Of a DNA stretch of 64,000 bases, positions 38,760 through 50,746 are shown piece by piece. The stretch is from positions 1,428 through 65,427 of the forward strand of contig VWZL01000308.1 in the NCBI GenBank assembly GCA_013396915.1, in the 5' to 3' direction. A program made the translations under genes and the position numbers. Position 1 is the stretch's first letter. Every line of letters starts with the position of its first letter. This DNA comes from Stercorarius parasiticus (taxonomy: Eukaryota; Chordata; Aves; Charadriiformes; Stercorariidae). The notes under the pieces were generated by a model. The model saw nothing but the letters and a program-made list of their open reading frames with translations. It did no database searches and had not been told where the DNA came from.

Positions 38760-39140
38760 GCTGGTGGATTGCATCCCGTTTTATCGTCCCTTTCGGTCTG
38801 CGCCTGCGCTTGGGGCCATCACGCGGCTCCCACGGGGCCGTGCCAGCTTTGCCGGTGCTGAGATCCCCGTGGGCGCATGGTCCCAGCGTGCAGCACTTGT
38901 CCCCCCGCCCCGGCCCCCGCTTTGGCAGGGAAAGACAGAAAAAAAAACAACCCTGAATTCTTCACCGCTGATTGCAAAGGGCAATTATTTAGTGGGATTT
39001 CGGGCAGAGGGAGCCCAAAACGGTGAGGCTGCTCTGAATCTGAGCTGTGAGGCTGTGCCGGATGAATCACGGTGGGGGGAGGGGCGGGGTGGNNNNNNNN
39101 NNNNCTCTGCCACCGCTGGGCGGGGGGGACGCACCCTTGA
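38760..39140. promoter_or_regulatory. CpG-rich cluster around a small gap, candidate promoter
   Basis: Roughly 20 CpGs in 380 bases. It includes an NRF1-like TGCGCCTGCGC near 38799, CCCCCGCCCCGGCCCCCGC near 38903, and GGGGGGAGGGGCGGGG (an SP1-type GC box) just before the N run. No TATA box seen. The 181-codon + strand frame crossing it is open mainly because of GC content and N bases and has no motif. Function is inferred from composition. Confidence 0.35.
39093..39104. other. Assembly gap, 12 N
   Basis: Twelve N bases between G-rich sequence on both sides (GGGGCGGGGTGG before, CTGGGCGGGGGGG shortly after). Probably an unresolved G-rich or tandem segment. Confidence 0.99.
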
Positions 39141-39266
39141 AATACCCCCTTTTGCAACCAGCACCTGCTCTTTGAGCATCTCAAAATGATTTATGAAGGG
39201 GGTTTAATAGGGTGACGGCCACCCTCACCCGCAGCTCGGTGATATAAATACACTGAAGTGAACTAG

Positions 39267-39465
39267 CTGTGAGGGTGGTGAGGCACTGGCAGAGGTTGCC
39301 CAGAGAAGCTGTGGCTGCCCCATCCGTGGGAGTGTTCAAGGCCAGGCTGGATGGGGCTTTGAGCAACCTGGTCTAGTGGGAGGTGTCCCTGCCCATGGCA
39401 GGGGGTGATCTTTAAGGTCCCTTCCAACCCAAACCATTCTGTGATTCTATTCTATGATTCTATGT
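39267..39465 (+). mobile_element. CR1 LINE 3' fragment
   Basis: It starts CTGTGAGGGTGGTGAGGCACTGG (ORF2 end) and runs through the 3' UTR to terminal repeats ATTCTGTG, ATTCTATTCTATG, ATTCTATG. A deletion removes the GGGTTGGAACTAG segment of the 3' UTR seen in related copies. Inactive. Confidence 0.93.
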
Positions 39466-42400
39466 TCCTACAGCTAACCGAGCCTAAGACCCCGAGGAAC
39501 TTAAGATCTGTGTATTTTTACAGGGCATCTGATTTTTGGCATTTTCTTCTGTCTGTCACCTCTCATTATGACCTTACATTCCGGCTGCATGGTGATTCCT
39601 GCTCTGTTAAATTCCTTTTGATTAGGTCTCCATCCCCAAAAGACATGCGTAATATCAATACTCAGTTTAATAAAATACACCTGCCCCACGCCCTTTGCTT
39701 GCACCGCGGTGGGGCCAGGGATGGAGTATCCAACCGAGTCCCCGGGACTGGCCCTGGTCACAGGGGCAGCGGTGTTAAAAGGCAGCGGATGTCCCCAAAG
39801 ATGTGGCGGAGAGACCGCGGTGGCCACAGGGGGCTGTGGTAGGTGGCAGAGCTGGGTCCCCCCAGAAAGGGCAGATTCTGCCTTGGGAGCCAAGGTTTTG
39901 GCTGTCTTTGTCTTGTTAGTCTAACTATTCAGATTAATTTCCTGGATGAAGTAACTAAATGACATTATTTATGTGATATTACCAATATGGGCTGCTGGTT
40001 TAGACTCTGTTAGGCATTTAAAAATATTTTTTAGCATTTCCTTTGCTGAAAGCGTGCAGAATTGAAAACTGAATGCATGGATGTACGCGTGTACTTGCAC
40101 ACACAGAGAAAAGCCGTGTGAGCGATTTAAATTTCAGTGAACCGAGGCTTTTGTTGGGATATGAGACTGTTCTTTTTGCCTTACAATGTCCTTAATTAAT
40201 TTTTCATTATTACAGGTATTAGTGATAAGATAAATGTTCCTCCCCGGAGAAAAGCTGGTAGCATCCCGGTCCAGGGGTGGCAGCTTGGAGTTCCTGGTGC
40301 TGGATCTGAGTTTCACTGTCCCTTGGGTTTCCTACACCTAAAACCGCTCAGATGGAGCGACGATCCACACAGTGAAGTTTATAGATTGTTTTGGTTTTTC
40401 TTCCCCTTGTGTAAGGTTATTTTTCAGTGCCCTGATGGTATTTGCTACCTCCTTGTAGGGAAAGAGGAAGGAAGCGTTTTGGGGGGGCAGTGCACGTTTA
40501 GGTGATGCAGGTGTCACCTATGGCTGCTGATGTTATCCACTCCCCCGCTGCTGCCTACAGCTCTTCTGCTGGGCAGCTGAAACCGGCTCCCAGAAAAAAA
40601 TAAGCTTCTTCAGCAAAAAAAAAAGGCTTTTTTTCTGATTTTTCTTCCCCACTGCCTCCATAGAGCTATTTCTAAATTGATTGCATTTCGTCGGCAGAAC
40701 TACATTGTTTGGGGCTGTGGATGTATTCTAAATTTTCCTTTAATTTTCTTTTCATCATTTTACTGGCCTCTAGCACATCTTAAGTATGGATCAAGCCAAG
40801 GCAAATGTGAGATGCCTTGGTTTCTGGTCTGCAGAAAGGAGCTATATGCCTTTGTGTGTGAGGATTGGGAATTTGCAAGTCTCTGGATGTGGATTATTTT
40901 TTTTTCTTCTCTTGTGTGTATGAGATTTAAGGGGGAAAGGATAGTAAAAGGGTAATCTTTGGATAGTAAAATGAAATTTGTATTTTTTAAATACGAAAGT
41001 ATTTGCCTGTGTGCAAAATCTTCACTGATTTGATATTTAATCCTGTATTATTTTTTTAGCCACGTTACCTATAGCGATGCAGATGATGGAGTGAGTGCTC
41101 TTCCTCTGCTTTGCTGACCTGGAATGCAGACAGACCCTTTTCCCAGTTGAATCCAGCACCTTAACATAGGATGGCTGCCGTGACATGACCTGTGATGCTG
41201 TGATGGCAGCAACCCCTGGCATACGAGCAGGCAGGGAGGGGGGTAATGTTTTAAATAAATATCCATCCATCTGAGCCTGGCCAAGGGTCTGAAATGAGAA
41301 GTGGATTCCCTCTGCAAAGATCCCCTCCTCTTACAGTAAACCTAAATAAAGTGGAGATACTAATTAAATTCATGCACTCCTGGCATGTAGAAGAGGCTCA
41401 AAACGAGTGCATTAAAGCAGGTGACATGATCCCGGCAGCTTTACTGGGGGGAAATGCGTTACCGCTGCGAGGCTTTGATAGAATGAGGGCAAACTTGTAT
41501 GTGATGCCGATGATGCTTCCTCTTTGCTTTGTGTTTGCATAATTCCCCGGGCTTTTACGAGGCTCCTCACTTGCAAATGGTTGTCCAAACGTGAAGTAAT
41601 CCTTGGCAGCTCGGGGCTATTGGTGGCTGTAGTTTCTTGTCTTGAAGGGTGGGGAGGCTTCGTGCTAGATGAGGTTTTGCCGTAGCTGGAGCTCCTCCAA
41701 GAGATTGGCAGCCACGTGCCAGTGCCTGGGACAACCCGGCCGTGCACAGCAGGACCTGTCTAAACTCAGTTGCTACCTTAATCTGGATTAAAAGTAAAAC
41801 TCTTGGTTATTCCTGAGCAGCTGGAGTGTTTTTTGAGATGTACCCTGTGGTTTATTGTGCTGGGGTGGCTTCAGATTTGTGCCCAGCTGGTTGCCCCACC
41901 CTTTATGGAGGCTGGAGAGCCTGTACTCAGGTTTTTCCTTTTTTTCCACCATCAACAAGATCTAACTCAGGTAAAGCCTGTGCTGTGGCCGTGCCTATAC
42001 ACAGCTGGGCTTTCCTGTTCGCTTGGCTGAGAGTTTGAGGGCAAACCTGGGGTCCCAAGTTCACTGCTCACCATGGAGCCCATGGGACCACTCAGCAGAT
42101 GTGCACGTAGAGACCTTCAGCCTCACAGGCAGGTGCAGTTGTCCTGGCTGGTACTGTCCACCGGTCTCATGAAAACCATGCAGCTCCCGAGTCAAGCCTT
42201 ACATTAGAAGGCAGTGGAATACAAGAAATGAATCCATTCGTGTATCCCGGTAGTTGTGTCGGAGCCACTGGGGATGTCCAGAAGGAAATGGTGTCACGCG
42301 TTGGCAAGGCAGCAGCTGCATTTACTGGCTTAACTGAGATTTGGTCACTGAAAATCTGCAGCTGAAAGGCTGAACAATGAGTCTTGGACTTAAAAGTAAT

Positions 42401-45400
42401 TTTTATCTAAACATATGGATCTGAAAGCTGGAAACCTATCAAAGGTGCAGGCAAAGTATCTGAGTGCCTTTGAAAACAAATGGCTTGGAAGAACTCCGAG
42501 CAGTAATCTCCAAAGACATCCTAATGAAGTGGTGGAAGTATCTGGGGGATAAGAAACCAGAGTGTCTGCTGGGCAGTGGGATGGAGGCACACACTGGGAG
42601 GTGGTAGGGACAACCCCGCTCTTAAAATGTAGTCAGATGGAGAAGATTATGTGGGGTATCGTAGCATGCATAGGAAGAGCATTCATTGATAGACCGGGTG
42701 GTGGAGCCTTGCTTGTCAGTTAAGTGCTGGCAAAGGGTTACAAAAATAGGGCAGAGCAAGCTCAGTTGAAAACTTCGGGAGTTCTCGTCTTGGAGGACTG
42801 GTGTAATCCCTACGATATGTGGCACACTCTGTCCTGGTGTGGTTTTGTCCTTGCTGGTAGTTTGGGCTTGATGTGTAATTCATGTTGGTCATACATAGAC
42901 CAATGCTGAGAAGTGGTTCCCTGTGGTGTGGAAGCAGGTTCCTCCTGTCCTCATTGCTGCACCTGTAAAATGGGGTAAATAATACTTCTTTTCTCTACAG
43001 TAGCCTTTGTCTGGGTTTCCAGAGCTTCCTGCTACATGTCCAGAATGAGTTCCCATCACAGGGCATGGTTGTGATATCTAGGTGGTAGAGGATAAGCAGC
43101 AGCCAATTAAGAAATGCTGCTAATGAGAGGAGGAACACAAGGATACGTAACGCTGCTGGGGTCACGAGGAACTCTTCTTTACCCTCACAAGCAGCCAAGA
43201 GGTATAATCTCATTAATAAATTTACCAAGCTGCATCTTAAGACTGATTGGGCTGCCTGACCCACTGCTGCTGGAAGGCATCCAGAGTCAGGCGTGGCCAG
43301 GGACCTTCTTGCTGCAGCCTAAAGTAGTTCTGATACTCATTTGTTCTTGTGCTAATGTTGTCCTGTAGCTTAAATCACTCTTTCTGTGATGCAGACAGCA
43401 GTCTCATCCCCTCTGAGCTGGGCAGGTCCAACACAGGCAGCTCCCTCTGTCCTCTAGTCCAAGAGGGGCTCGTCATTCCCTGCCTGATCCTGGCAGCTCG
43501 CTCCTCTCACGGGCTCTGCTCACATCCATCCTTCCTGAACTCCAGCTTCCTGAAGCTATCAGATGGGACACAGCATCTTGGAGACAGAGCATCCTGCTGT
43601 TACTGGTGTAGCAAACATCTTCTTTAGATCTACCAGAAATACTTTGCTCCCCAGCATTTGCCTTGCCATTGAAGCCCTGCTGCCCTTGGAAGTTCCTGGC
43701 TCTCTCCTCCTGGCCCTCAGCACCAGGTGGGGCTCTCGGTGGTAGGGGTGCGGTGTTGGTCATCTTACTTTTGATGCCTTATGGTTGGAGAAACAGGGGG
43801 GTTGATCCCAGCCCACCGTCAGGGAGTGATTAAATTTCTAGTGGGACCAGCCTTAACTGAAACCGACCTTCGCCCAACTGTGGCAGCAAGCCCCAAGCTC
43901 AGTGTCTTTGCAGAATGGTGTGCAGTATTTAGAAGGAGCATCAATGAAAGCTGTTTATTTTTCACGGTTGTGTCTTCTTTACCAGGATTGCTTGGCAATA
44001 TGAGGTGTAAAAGGTACATGTAATATGATGGCATGTTTCTTTTTGGTTGTAATTGTGGCAGTAATGACTTAAGACGATACAGTTGTAATTCGGTGATGGT
44101 TTTGTTCATAATAGAGTTGCTGTTGCTAAGATGAAATTTCTACTTCCAGTTTTCTGCAGACTTCAGGTGCTTCAGTTCTCAAAATAGAAGAGAATACTTA
44201 ATGATTATCACTCAGGAAGTACAATAACGATAGGCCCATCTTTTTAAATGGGGGTCACAGGAGCTGAAGTGAAACACCAAAGCTTTTAGGCAGTGCCATG
44301 GTTCACCTGGCTTTCGAGAGGTCCTCTTCTGCCCTGAGGGTTCATTGCAACTCCAGCTGCTCATGCAAGGAAGGCAGGACAAGCCCCTGCTGTAGATGGA
44401 CGAAGATGCTTTTTGCAGCAGTGCAGTTTGCAGTAGATGTGTACTGTACTGTGAATAAGGGCTTTGTCTCTGGGAGAGGTTTATCTGTCCAGTTGTACTT
44501 GTGGGGGTTGTAATTTGAGGTCCATCTGCCTGGCTGGCCCTTAGGAATGAACAGTCGGTGCAGAACAAACGCTGTCAGGGCCCTTGCTTTCCATGCTTCG
44601 TTTCATTTGTGTAGAAGGGAAGGGAAATAAAAGAGAAAAGCCAGCAAAACCAGAAGCAGAGTTTCTGCTGCAGCTGTTTCAAACAATAAATGAACCACAA
44701 TGTGATGTTGTGGGTGTTTGTTTTATTTTTCCCCTCATTTTCTCATCCAGCTTTTATTATTTCTGAGTCTTGGCAGTGGGAAGGACCAATCTCAAGACGT
44801 GCTGCCTTGCCCTGGTGACTCCTTGAAACCAGATGTACCCCGGTTTCCTGGAGTGCAGAATCTGCTCACGCTTGTGCTTCCCAGCGTGCTGGGTGGCTCT
44901 GCCTTCATGAAGGGTTATCGGTACCAGATGGTCATGGGAACTCATCACTGTAGAGCCGGTACCTGAGCTACCAAATCAGGGAGTTGAGGTCAGGATGCTA
45001 CCTAACCACAGTGACGTGATACGCAAGGTTTTGAGTTGCAGGAGGTTCAGCAGGGGTGGCTGAAGCACTTAAATACCTACACCACTTCTGGAGTTTGTCT
45101 GGGGACACCTGGAGACCCCCACGTGAAGCAGCTCAGGCATTGTCATGCCTTGTAACCCGGCACATTAAAGTCACCTGAAATGGGTTGCTGTTGGTGCTCT
45201 GGGATCTCCTGTAGGGGAAAGGGTGAAGTGGACAGTGGTGGGTAGCAAATGCCTGAGCTGTCCTCACTTTGACTCACCTGCACTAGGGAGTCAGCACCCT
45301 CCCCTGCTGCCAGACATGAAGTTATACCCTGGTGAGATTGAGACTAGGTCTGATGGGGCAAAGACACAAGAAGAAAGCTATCTGAGATAAAGAATATATA

Positions 45401-47874
45401 TCTGCGTACCCACATGGGAATACATGGTTGGTTTCAGCAGTGCCCCTGTGGTTAAATGGACCTCCAGGGGTTGTGGCAGGTGGTCTCCCAGCGATGCAAC
45501 CGCTATGGTAGATGTTGTCATCTGTCAGCTGTCTGCTCTTCTTCCTGGAGGCTGCCACACTTGCCATGGGTGGCAGAAGGTGAACCGTGACAGCACTTCA
45601 GCTGCTACCAGTCGCAGCTGAGAAATTAGTTTAAACTGTTGATTTAATTAAGCTGGAGAATGAAGCAAGTCATTTGTGCATGCCGGTGGTGGGTGCCGAC
45701 TGGGAGTGTCCTCTCACGCCTGCCAGCTGCGTGGGTCTGCTCTCCAAAACATCTGAGGTTGGAGACTGGACGCTGAGCTAGAGTGGTGGTTGGTTTTGAT
45801 CCTGTCTGGTGATTCCCGTGTTTAAAAACCTATGTTTAAAAACCATCCCTTTCACCGGAAGGCCCATCACATGCTCTCTGGAGGGTTCACATTCTTCAGA
45901 GTTATTCCTGGTCCTTTTAGATATGCAAAGCTGTGATCTTTAGATATTGTGGCCTAACATGCCTCAGGGCATCCTTATGAATGGGATTTCATTAATGCAA
46001 CTAAACCACTTAAAATAGTATACAGTAAACCACTGCAGGCTTCCGGGTTGTGCGTGTCCATGGGGATGCTTGAGGGCTTGGATTTAGAAGACAGTTTCAC
46101 AGAGGTCCCTTTCTGGAGGGGCACATCGAGGAGGAGGGTGTCAGGAAGTGGTGATGTTAAGGCAGTTGAGAATCACAAGGTCTCTTATCCCCTGGTGTCC
46201 CACAAGTGGGGCTGTTTATGGTGCTCCGTTACGCTGCGTTAGGGTCGGAGGAGAATGGACTCCCACCATCCCTCCTGATCCCACGTGTGGTCTTCAGTGG
46301 CTTTATACTGTCACGAAGGCTCATGAGAAGACAGGAAGACAGGATGCCCTTATACTGGCTTGGGTGCATTGGTGCAGATCTCTGCTAATGGAATTGTTTT
46401 GGTTCAAGGAAAATTAGCAATTTCCCTCACTTTTGTGTCCTGACAGTGGTGGTGCAGGTATATAAGCATGGGGAACCATGTGGCAGGTGTACATGTTCCC
46501 AAACCTGGCTGAGAGTAGCCAGACCTCCTCAAATAAAGTAAAAATATGCTCAGAGTTGCTGCAGACACTTACCTTTGGCTTGCAACAAACTGTTTGCGTC
46601 CAGCTTGAGTAGCAAGGTGGAACAAGGTTGGCAGCTCTGAGAAAACGTAGCCCTGAGACAGTGAGTTCTTACACAGATTGGACTTGTGTGGGTGAGAATA
46701 ATGGTTACCAGCTAAACTGGGCTTTGTCAACTCAAGGCCAGAAGTTTGTTGTAGCTGTGGAAAGAGCAGGCTGGCTTTGGCATGTCTGGATATCGACATG
46801 ATGCATTTCCTGGTGGTAGGTGGTGGGAAAGCCTGCATCTGCTGTGAAACGAACACCACTTTCCTTGGAAAAGCACTTACTGAGATAGCAGTGATGGACA
46901 AGTCTCTCTTGATAAATGTGACTTCACAGATTGTGTTTTCAGCCTCATGGAAAAAATTAGAAAAGGTACCTAATGTGTTGAACTATTTTAAGGACAGGTC
47001 TGGAGGTTTGAAGGTAATGCATTCTAAAAATAAACATCATAAATTATTCTTGAGCTTGGGCCAGGTTATTTCAAGATCAAAATCAAGGCCAAGGCACTCC
47101 AGTATACATTTTCAGGTCATTATTATTGGCTTTGTTAAATCCATGCTGCTTTTGAGGTAGGAAGAAATGGTAATATCTACCAGAATCTTTCCACTGCCTT
47201 CCTGAAAGTATGTTCCTAAGGAGTCCTGACTCTTCTGCCATTCCTGTGCTCACAGCCCTGTTGCTGTGTTGTGTGAGGCTCTTTTCCTTTGATATATCAG
47301 TTTACCCATCAGGAAAAAAAACAACCTAGTTTGGGGGCTTTATGTATAAACTAGACTGTGGTAACTTTTTTTTTTTTTGGTGTGGTGATGCATATATAGT
47401 GACAGCATGTGGATGACTTGCAAGGAGTATAGAAGGACTTTAAAAAGACAGGTACCAAAATAAATAAACAACTAAAAAATTGCCATCAATGTGAACCCAG
47501 ATAGGCAGACCCAAAACGTAGCAATTAACAGCTAACGTAACTTCTTACTGGGTTTTCTGATGCCTCACTGTCTCCAGCACTTCTGGTAGCTCAGAGGTCC
47601 ATCCTGCTGGATGATGGAGCTAAAATGAGCACATCAGCTTAGCTGGAAAGAGAAGGACTTGTCTGCCTGGCTGGAATCGCCTTTCTGGTGCCCGCGATGC
47701 TGAGGATGCTGCACAGGGACCCAGAGAAGCTGGGAACCAGAGCCAGCTGGGCACTGGGGAGGACATGGAGGAGAGCGAAGACAAGTTATGAACAGGATTG
47801 AACAGCGTGGTCCAGTGTGGGAGGCAGCGAGAGTATTTTGATGGAGCCAACTTCAGATGAGAATCTAAACATAA
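39466..47874. other. Long non-coding stretch without recognised elements
   Basis: About 8.4 kb with no CR1 or LTR trace that I can recognise. A/T-rich around 39920-40220, 40640-41060 and 46900-47520; T runs at 47366-47379. Open frames on both strands are at most 132 codons and have no recognised domain. No tRNA or snRNA pattern seen. Confidence 0.5.
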
Positions 47875-48357
47875 AATCATAGAACCATGGAATGGTTTAG
47901 ATTGAAAGGGACCTTCAAGATTACCTAGTTCCAACCCCCCTGCCCTGGGCAGGGGCACCTCCCACTAGACCAGGTTGCTCAAAGCCCCATCCAGCCTGGC
48001 CTTGAACACTTCCAGGGATGGGGTATCCACAGCTTCTCTGGGCAACCTCTGCCAGTGCCTCACCACCCTCACAGTAAAGAATTTCTTCCTAATATCTAAT
48101 CTAAATCTCCCCTCTTTCAGTTTGAAGGCGTTACCCCTCATCCTATCACTACTCTCCCTGACAGTCCCTCCCCATCTCTCCTGTAGGCCCCCTTTAGGTA
48201 CTGGTAGGTCACTATAAGGTCTCCCTGGAGCCTCCTCTTCTCCAGGCTGAACAACCCCAACTCTCAGCCTGTCCTCATAGGAGAGGGGCTCCAACCCTCT
48301 GATCATCTTCGTGGCCCTCCTCTGGACCCGTTCCAACAGGTCCATGTCCTTCTTACA
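47875..48357 (-). mobile_element. CR1 LINE 3' fragment
   Basis: About 480 bp in reverse orientation. It starts ATCATAGAACCATGGAATGG and includes the full 3' UTR and the ORF2 C-terminal coding part. On the minus strand a frame stays open for 126 codons (47965-48345), but the middle part after Y-E-D-R-L-R is read out of frame relative to other CR1 copies and returns to frame later, so there are compensating indels. Inactive. Confidence 0.95.
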
Positions 48358-48847
48358 TTAATGGTAGTTTCTGGCACATTTCTTTGGCCTGACACACTTC
48401 TGGTATGTTTTTCCTCTGTGAGTCTCCTAAGTTGGATCTCCCAGATCTCTATTGCTGACTCTCAAGTCCTGGGTTCATTATGTTTTGCTGCTGGGCCAGA
48501 GATCCAGGGGAGGTGGAAAAGCCGCTGAGGCTTTTCTGTGGGCATTTCCAGTGATGTTCTTGCTTCGATGTTCCCTGGTGGACCTTTTTGGGAAGGGAGC
48601 ATCAGTCTTTTGCTTGAAGCTGCCGGGGCTTTTGCTTGCACCATGGCGTGGGGGCAGCCTCTGCGGAGGGATGGAGGGGGGCTGAGCCCTGCCAGGAGCC
48701 ACCAGGGATGGGAAGGGGCTCCCTTATCCCGGGACAGCCTGTTCTGATCCCCCTGTTCCTGGGGATGGCTTTGGGCACAGGGTCCCCCCCCCTCCTGGCT
48801 CGTAGCTCACTGTGTCCTACGAGGACATAATTCCGATCCTGGGACCT
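48358..48847. other. Spacer between a CR1 copy and a CpG-rich cluster
   Basis: No element recognised. GC rises from about 48620. Confidence 0.5.
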
Positions 48848-49105
48848 GTTGGCGCAAGCAGCCGTGACGGGGCTTGTTTTTCCAAGATAATCTTTTATCG
48901 GGAGAGCGGCTCGGCAGATGTAGGTGAAAGGTGATGCCGGCATGCTGCCGGCGCGGGTTGGCCGCCACTTTCCCGGCTGCGTCCTCGGCTTTTTATAGCC
49001 TCGCGGCATCATGCCGCAGCTGCCGCCCGCCTCCTGGCGCTCCGGGATCACGGGGCAGCCTTGGGACCGGGATGGCTGCGGGGACACGCGCCAGCGGCTG
49101 AGTGT
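48848..49105 (-). promoter_or_regulatory. CpG island-like segment with a minus-strand TATA box
   Basis: About 25 CpGs in roughly 250 bases. On the minus strand GCTATAAAAAGCC (TATAAAAA at 48997-48990) is a close TATA-box match, predicting a start near 48965 and transcription towards lower coordinates. Two palindromes lie in the cluster: ATGCCGGCAT at 48933-48942 and GCGGCAT-C-ATGCCGC at 49003-49017, the latter just upstream of the TATA box. A 161-codon minus-strand frame (48602-49087) overlaps the TATA box and has no motif, so it is not called a gene. This could be the promoter of a non-coding RNA or a chance GC patch. Confidence 0.4.
48990..48997 (-). promoter_or_regulatory. TATA-box-like TATAAAAA
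   Basis: A perfect TATAAAA match on the minus strand with GC-rich flanks on both sides, the usual setting of a core promoter. Chance occurrence of an 8-mer cannot be excluded. Confidence 0.4.
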
Positions 49106-49446
49106 GCCACAGGCTTAGGTTTGATGGGTTGCATCAGCCACAAACGTGTCTAATCCGATAGCCCTACTCCCAAATAAGCAACGTCAGATGTGTCAGAGGT
49201 GTCATCTTCTTGAGAAAAACCTGATTAAGTTTAATCTCCTATAATAATTTTTTTTTTTTGCTGTTTGTTATCCCTGAATCATGAAGTTTCATTGTTACTG
49301 TGACACTTACTATGATATTCTTGGTGTGTTTAAGTGTCCTCTCCTTCCTTCTTTTATTTTGCTTTAACTGTGGGAGCTTCCTTCACCAAATAACATCCCA
49401 CAGTCTGATTAAGTACTGCGTGTATCAGCTTTGTATTTGCTATCTT
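49106..49446. other. Non-coding spacer
   Basis: A/T-rich with a T run near 49249-49259. Nothing else recognised. Confidence 0.5.
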
Positions 49447-49760
49447 GAGATGGAGAGGGACTTTTTACAAGGACATGTAGCGATAGGACGAGGGGTAACG
49501 CCTTCAAACTGAAAGAGGGGAGATTTAGATTAGATATTAGGAAGAAATTCTTTACTGTGAGGGTGGTGAGGCACTGGCACAGGTTGCCCAGAGAAGCTGT
49601 GGATGCCCCATCCCTGGAAGTGTTCAAGGCCAGGCTGGACAGGGCTTTGAGCAGCCTGGTCTAGTGGGAGGTGCCCCTGCCCATGGCAGGGGGGTTGGAA
49701 CTAGGTGATCTTTAAGTTCCCTTGCAACCCAAACCGTTCTATGGTTCTGTGATTCTATGA
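49447..49760 (+). mobile_element. CR1 LINE 3' fragment
   Basis: It begins GAGATGGAGAGGGACTTTTTACAAGG and continues through the ORF2 end, 3' UTR and terminal repeats (TTCTATGGTTCTGTGATTCTATGA). It is very similar to the copy at 47875-48357 but in the opposite orientation, about 1.09 kb away. Inactive. Confidence 0.95.
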
Positions 49761-50521
49761 TCTTAAGTAAATGGGGAAAGTGGTTTGGAAGGGCCACTAA
49801 CTTCTGCTCTTGTACTGTCCCCAAGAGGAGGGAGTTCTGCCCTGGGGCAAAAAAGGTCTCTTGAGTGAGCAGCCTTTGGAAGGAAGTAATTTCAGATATT
49901 TCAGCCAGATAGCCCCTGAATCCCTGCAGGCTGGGTTACAGATTTATGGTTTGGGGCTACCTTTGCTTCATTTAAGGAAAGATAGTATCTGCCTGCAGTA
50001 ATCTCTCTTGATTCTTGGTGATAAAGCATGGTCATCTACATGAAAACAGATCTTCTGTTCCCCTGCCCTGTCCCTGGAGCAGATTATGACCATTGGAGAG
50101 AAATCCTGACTCCATTGAAATTAATGGAGAGGCTGATGTGGGACTGTTTGCTTCTGGCAAGGGTAGGTCAGATGCTTAAGAAACAGCACCAACAGCAGCT
50201 TTGCATTGGAGTTGTGGGTGCAACTCACGTGCTTCAGGCGGGTGGTGACACATGGATCTGCTTTTGGTGTTAATGTATTTGTACAGTAGGTAAGAGACAT
50301 CCCTGCCTTCACACATGGGTTTGGTATATCCCGTGGGCTTGGTAGGCACGCTGGTGTGCCTTTCTCCCCCCAGGAGGTTTTAACTGAGCCTGGGGCAGGG
50401 GAGCTGTGGAAGCGATGGATGGTCAGTGCTGCGGAAGCAGTTGTACAGGCATTTTTCATGCATTTTCCCTCCCCGTCCAGTGAGCTCAAATCACTGTTTA
50501 GAACAGCTTCCTCCACCCCTA
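49761..50521. other. Non-coding stretch
   Basis: No element recognised. Confidence 0.5.
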
Positions 50522-50691
50522 CCTTTTCTTTTTTTCTTTTTTCTTTTTTCTTTTTTTTCTTTTTTCTTTTTTTCTTGTTTTTCTTTTTTCTTTTTTCTTC
50601 TTTTCTTTTTTCTTTTTTCTTTTTTCTTGTTTTTCTTTTTTCTTTTTCTTTCTTTTTTACTTTTTTCTTTTTTCTTTCTTTTTTTCTTTTT

Positions 50692-50723
<32 letters not shown>

Positions 50724-50746
50724 CTTTTTTTTTTTTGCTTTTTTCC
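50522..50746. repeat. Polypyrimidine tract (CTTTTTT)n, ~225 bp
   Basis: Almost pure T and C on the + strand: blocks of CTTTTTT or CTTTTT with a few G or A interruptions (near 50577, 50629, 50659 and 50737). All six frames give low-complexity peptides (Phe/Leu/Ser on +, Lys/Glu/Arg on -), so the long frames here are artefacts. Such mirror-like purine/pyrimidine tracts can adopt triplex structures. Confidence 0.97.

Noticed and set aside
48602..49087. 161-codon minus-strand frame in the CpG island
   Set aside because: It overlaps the TATA-like box that would have to lie upstream of it, and its sequence is low-complexity Pro/Gly/Arg-rich with no motif.
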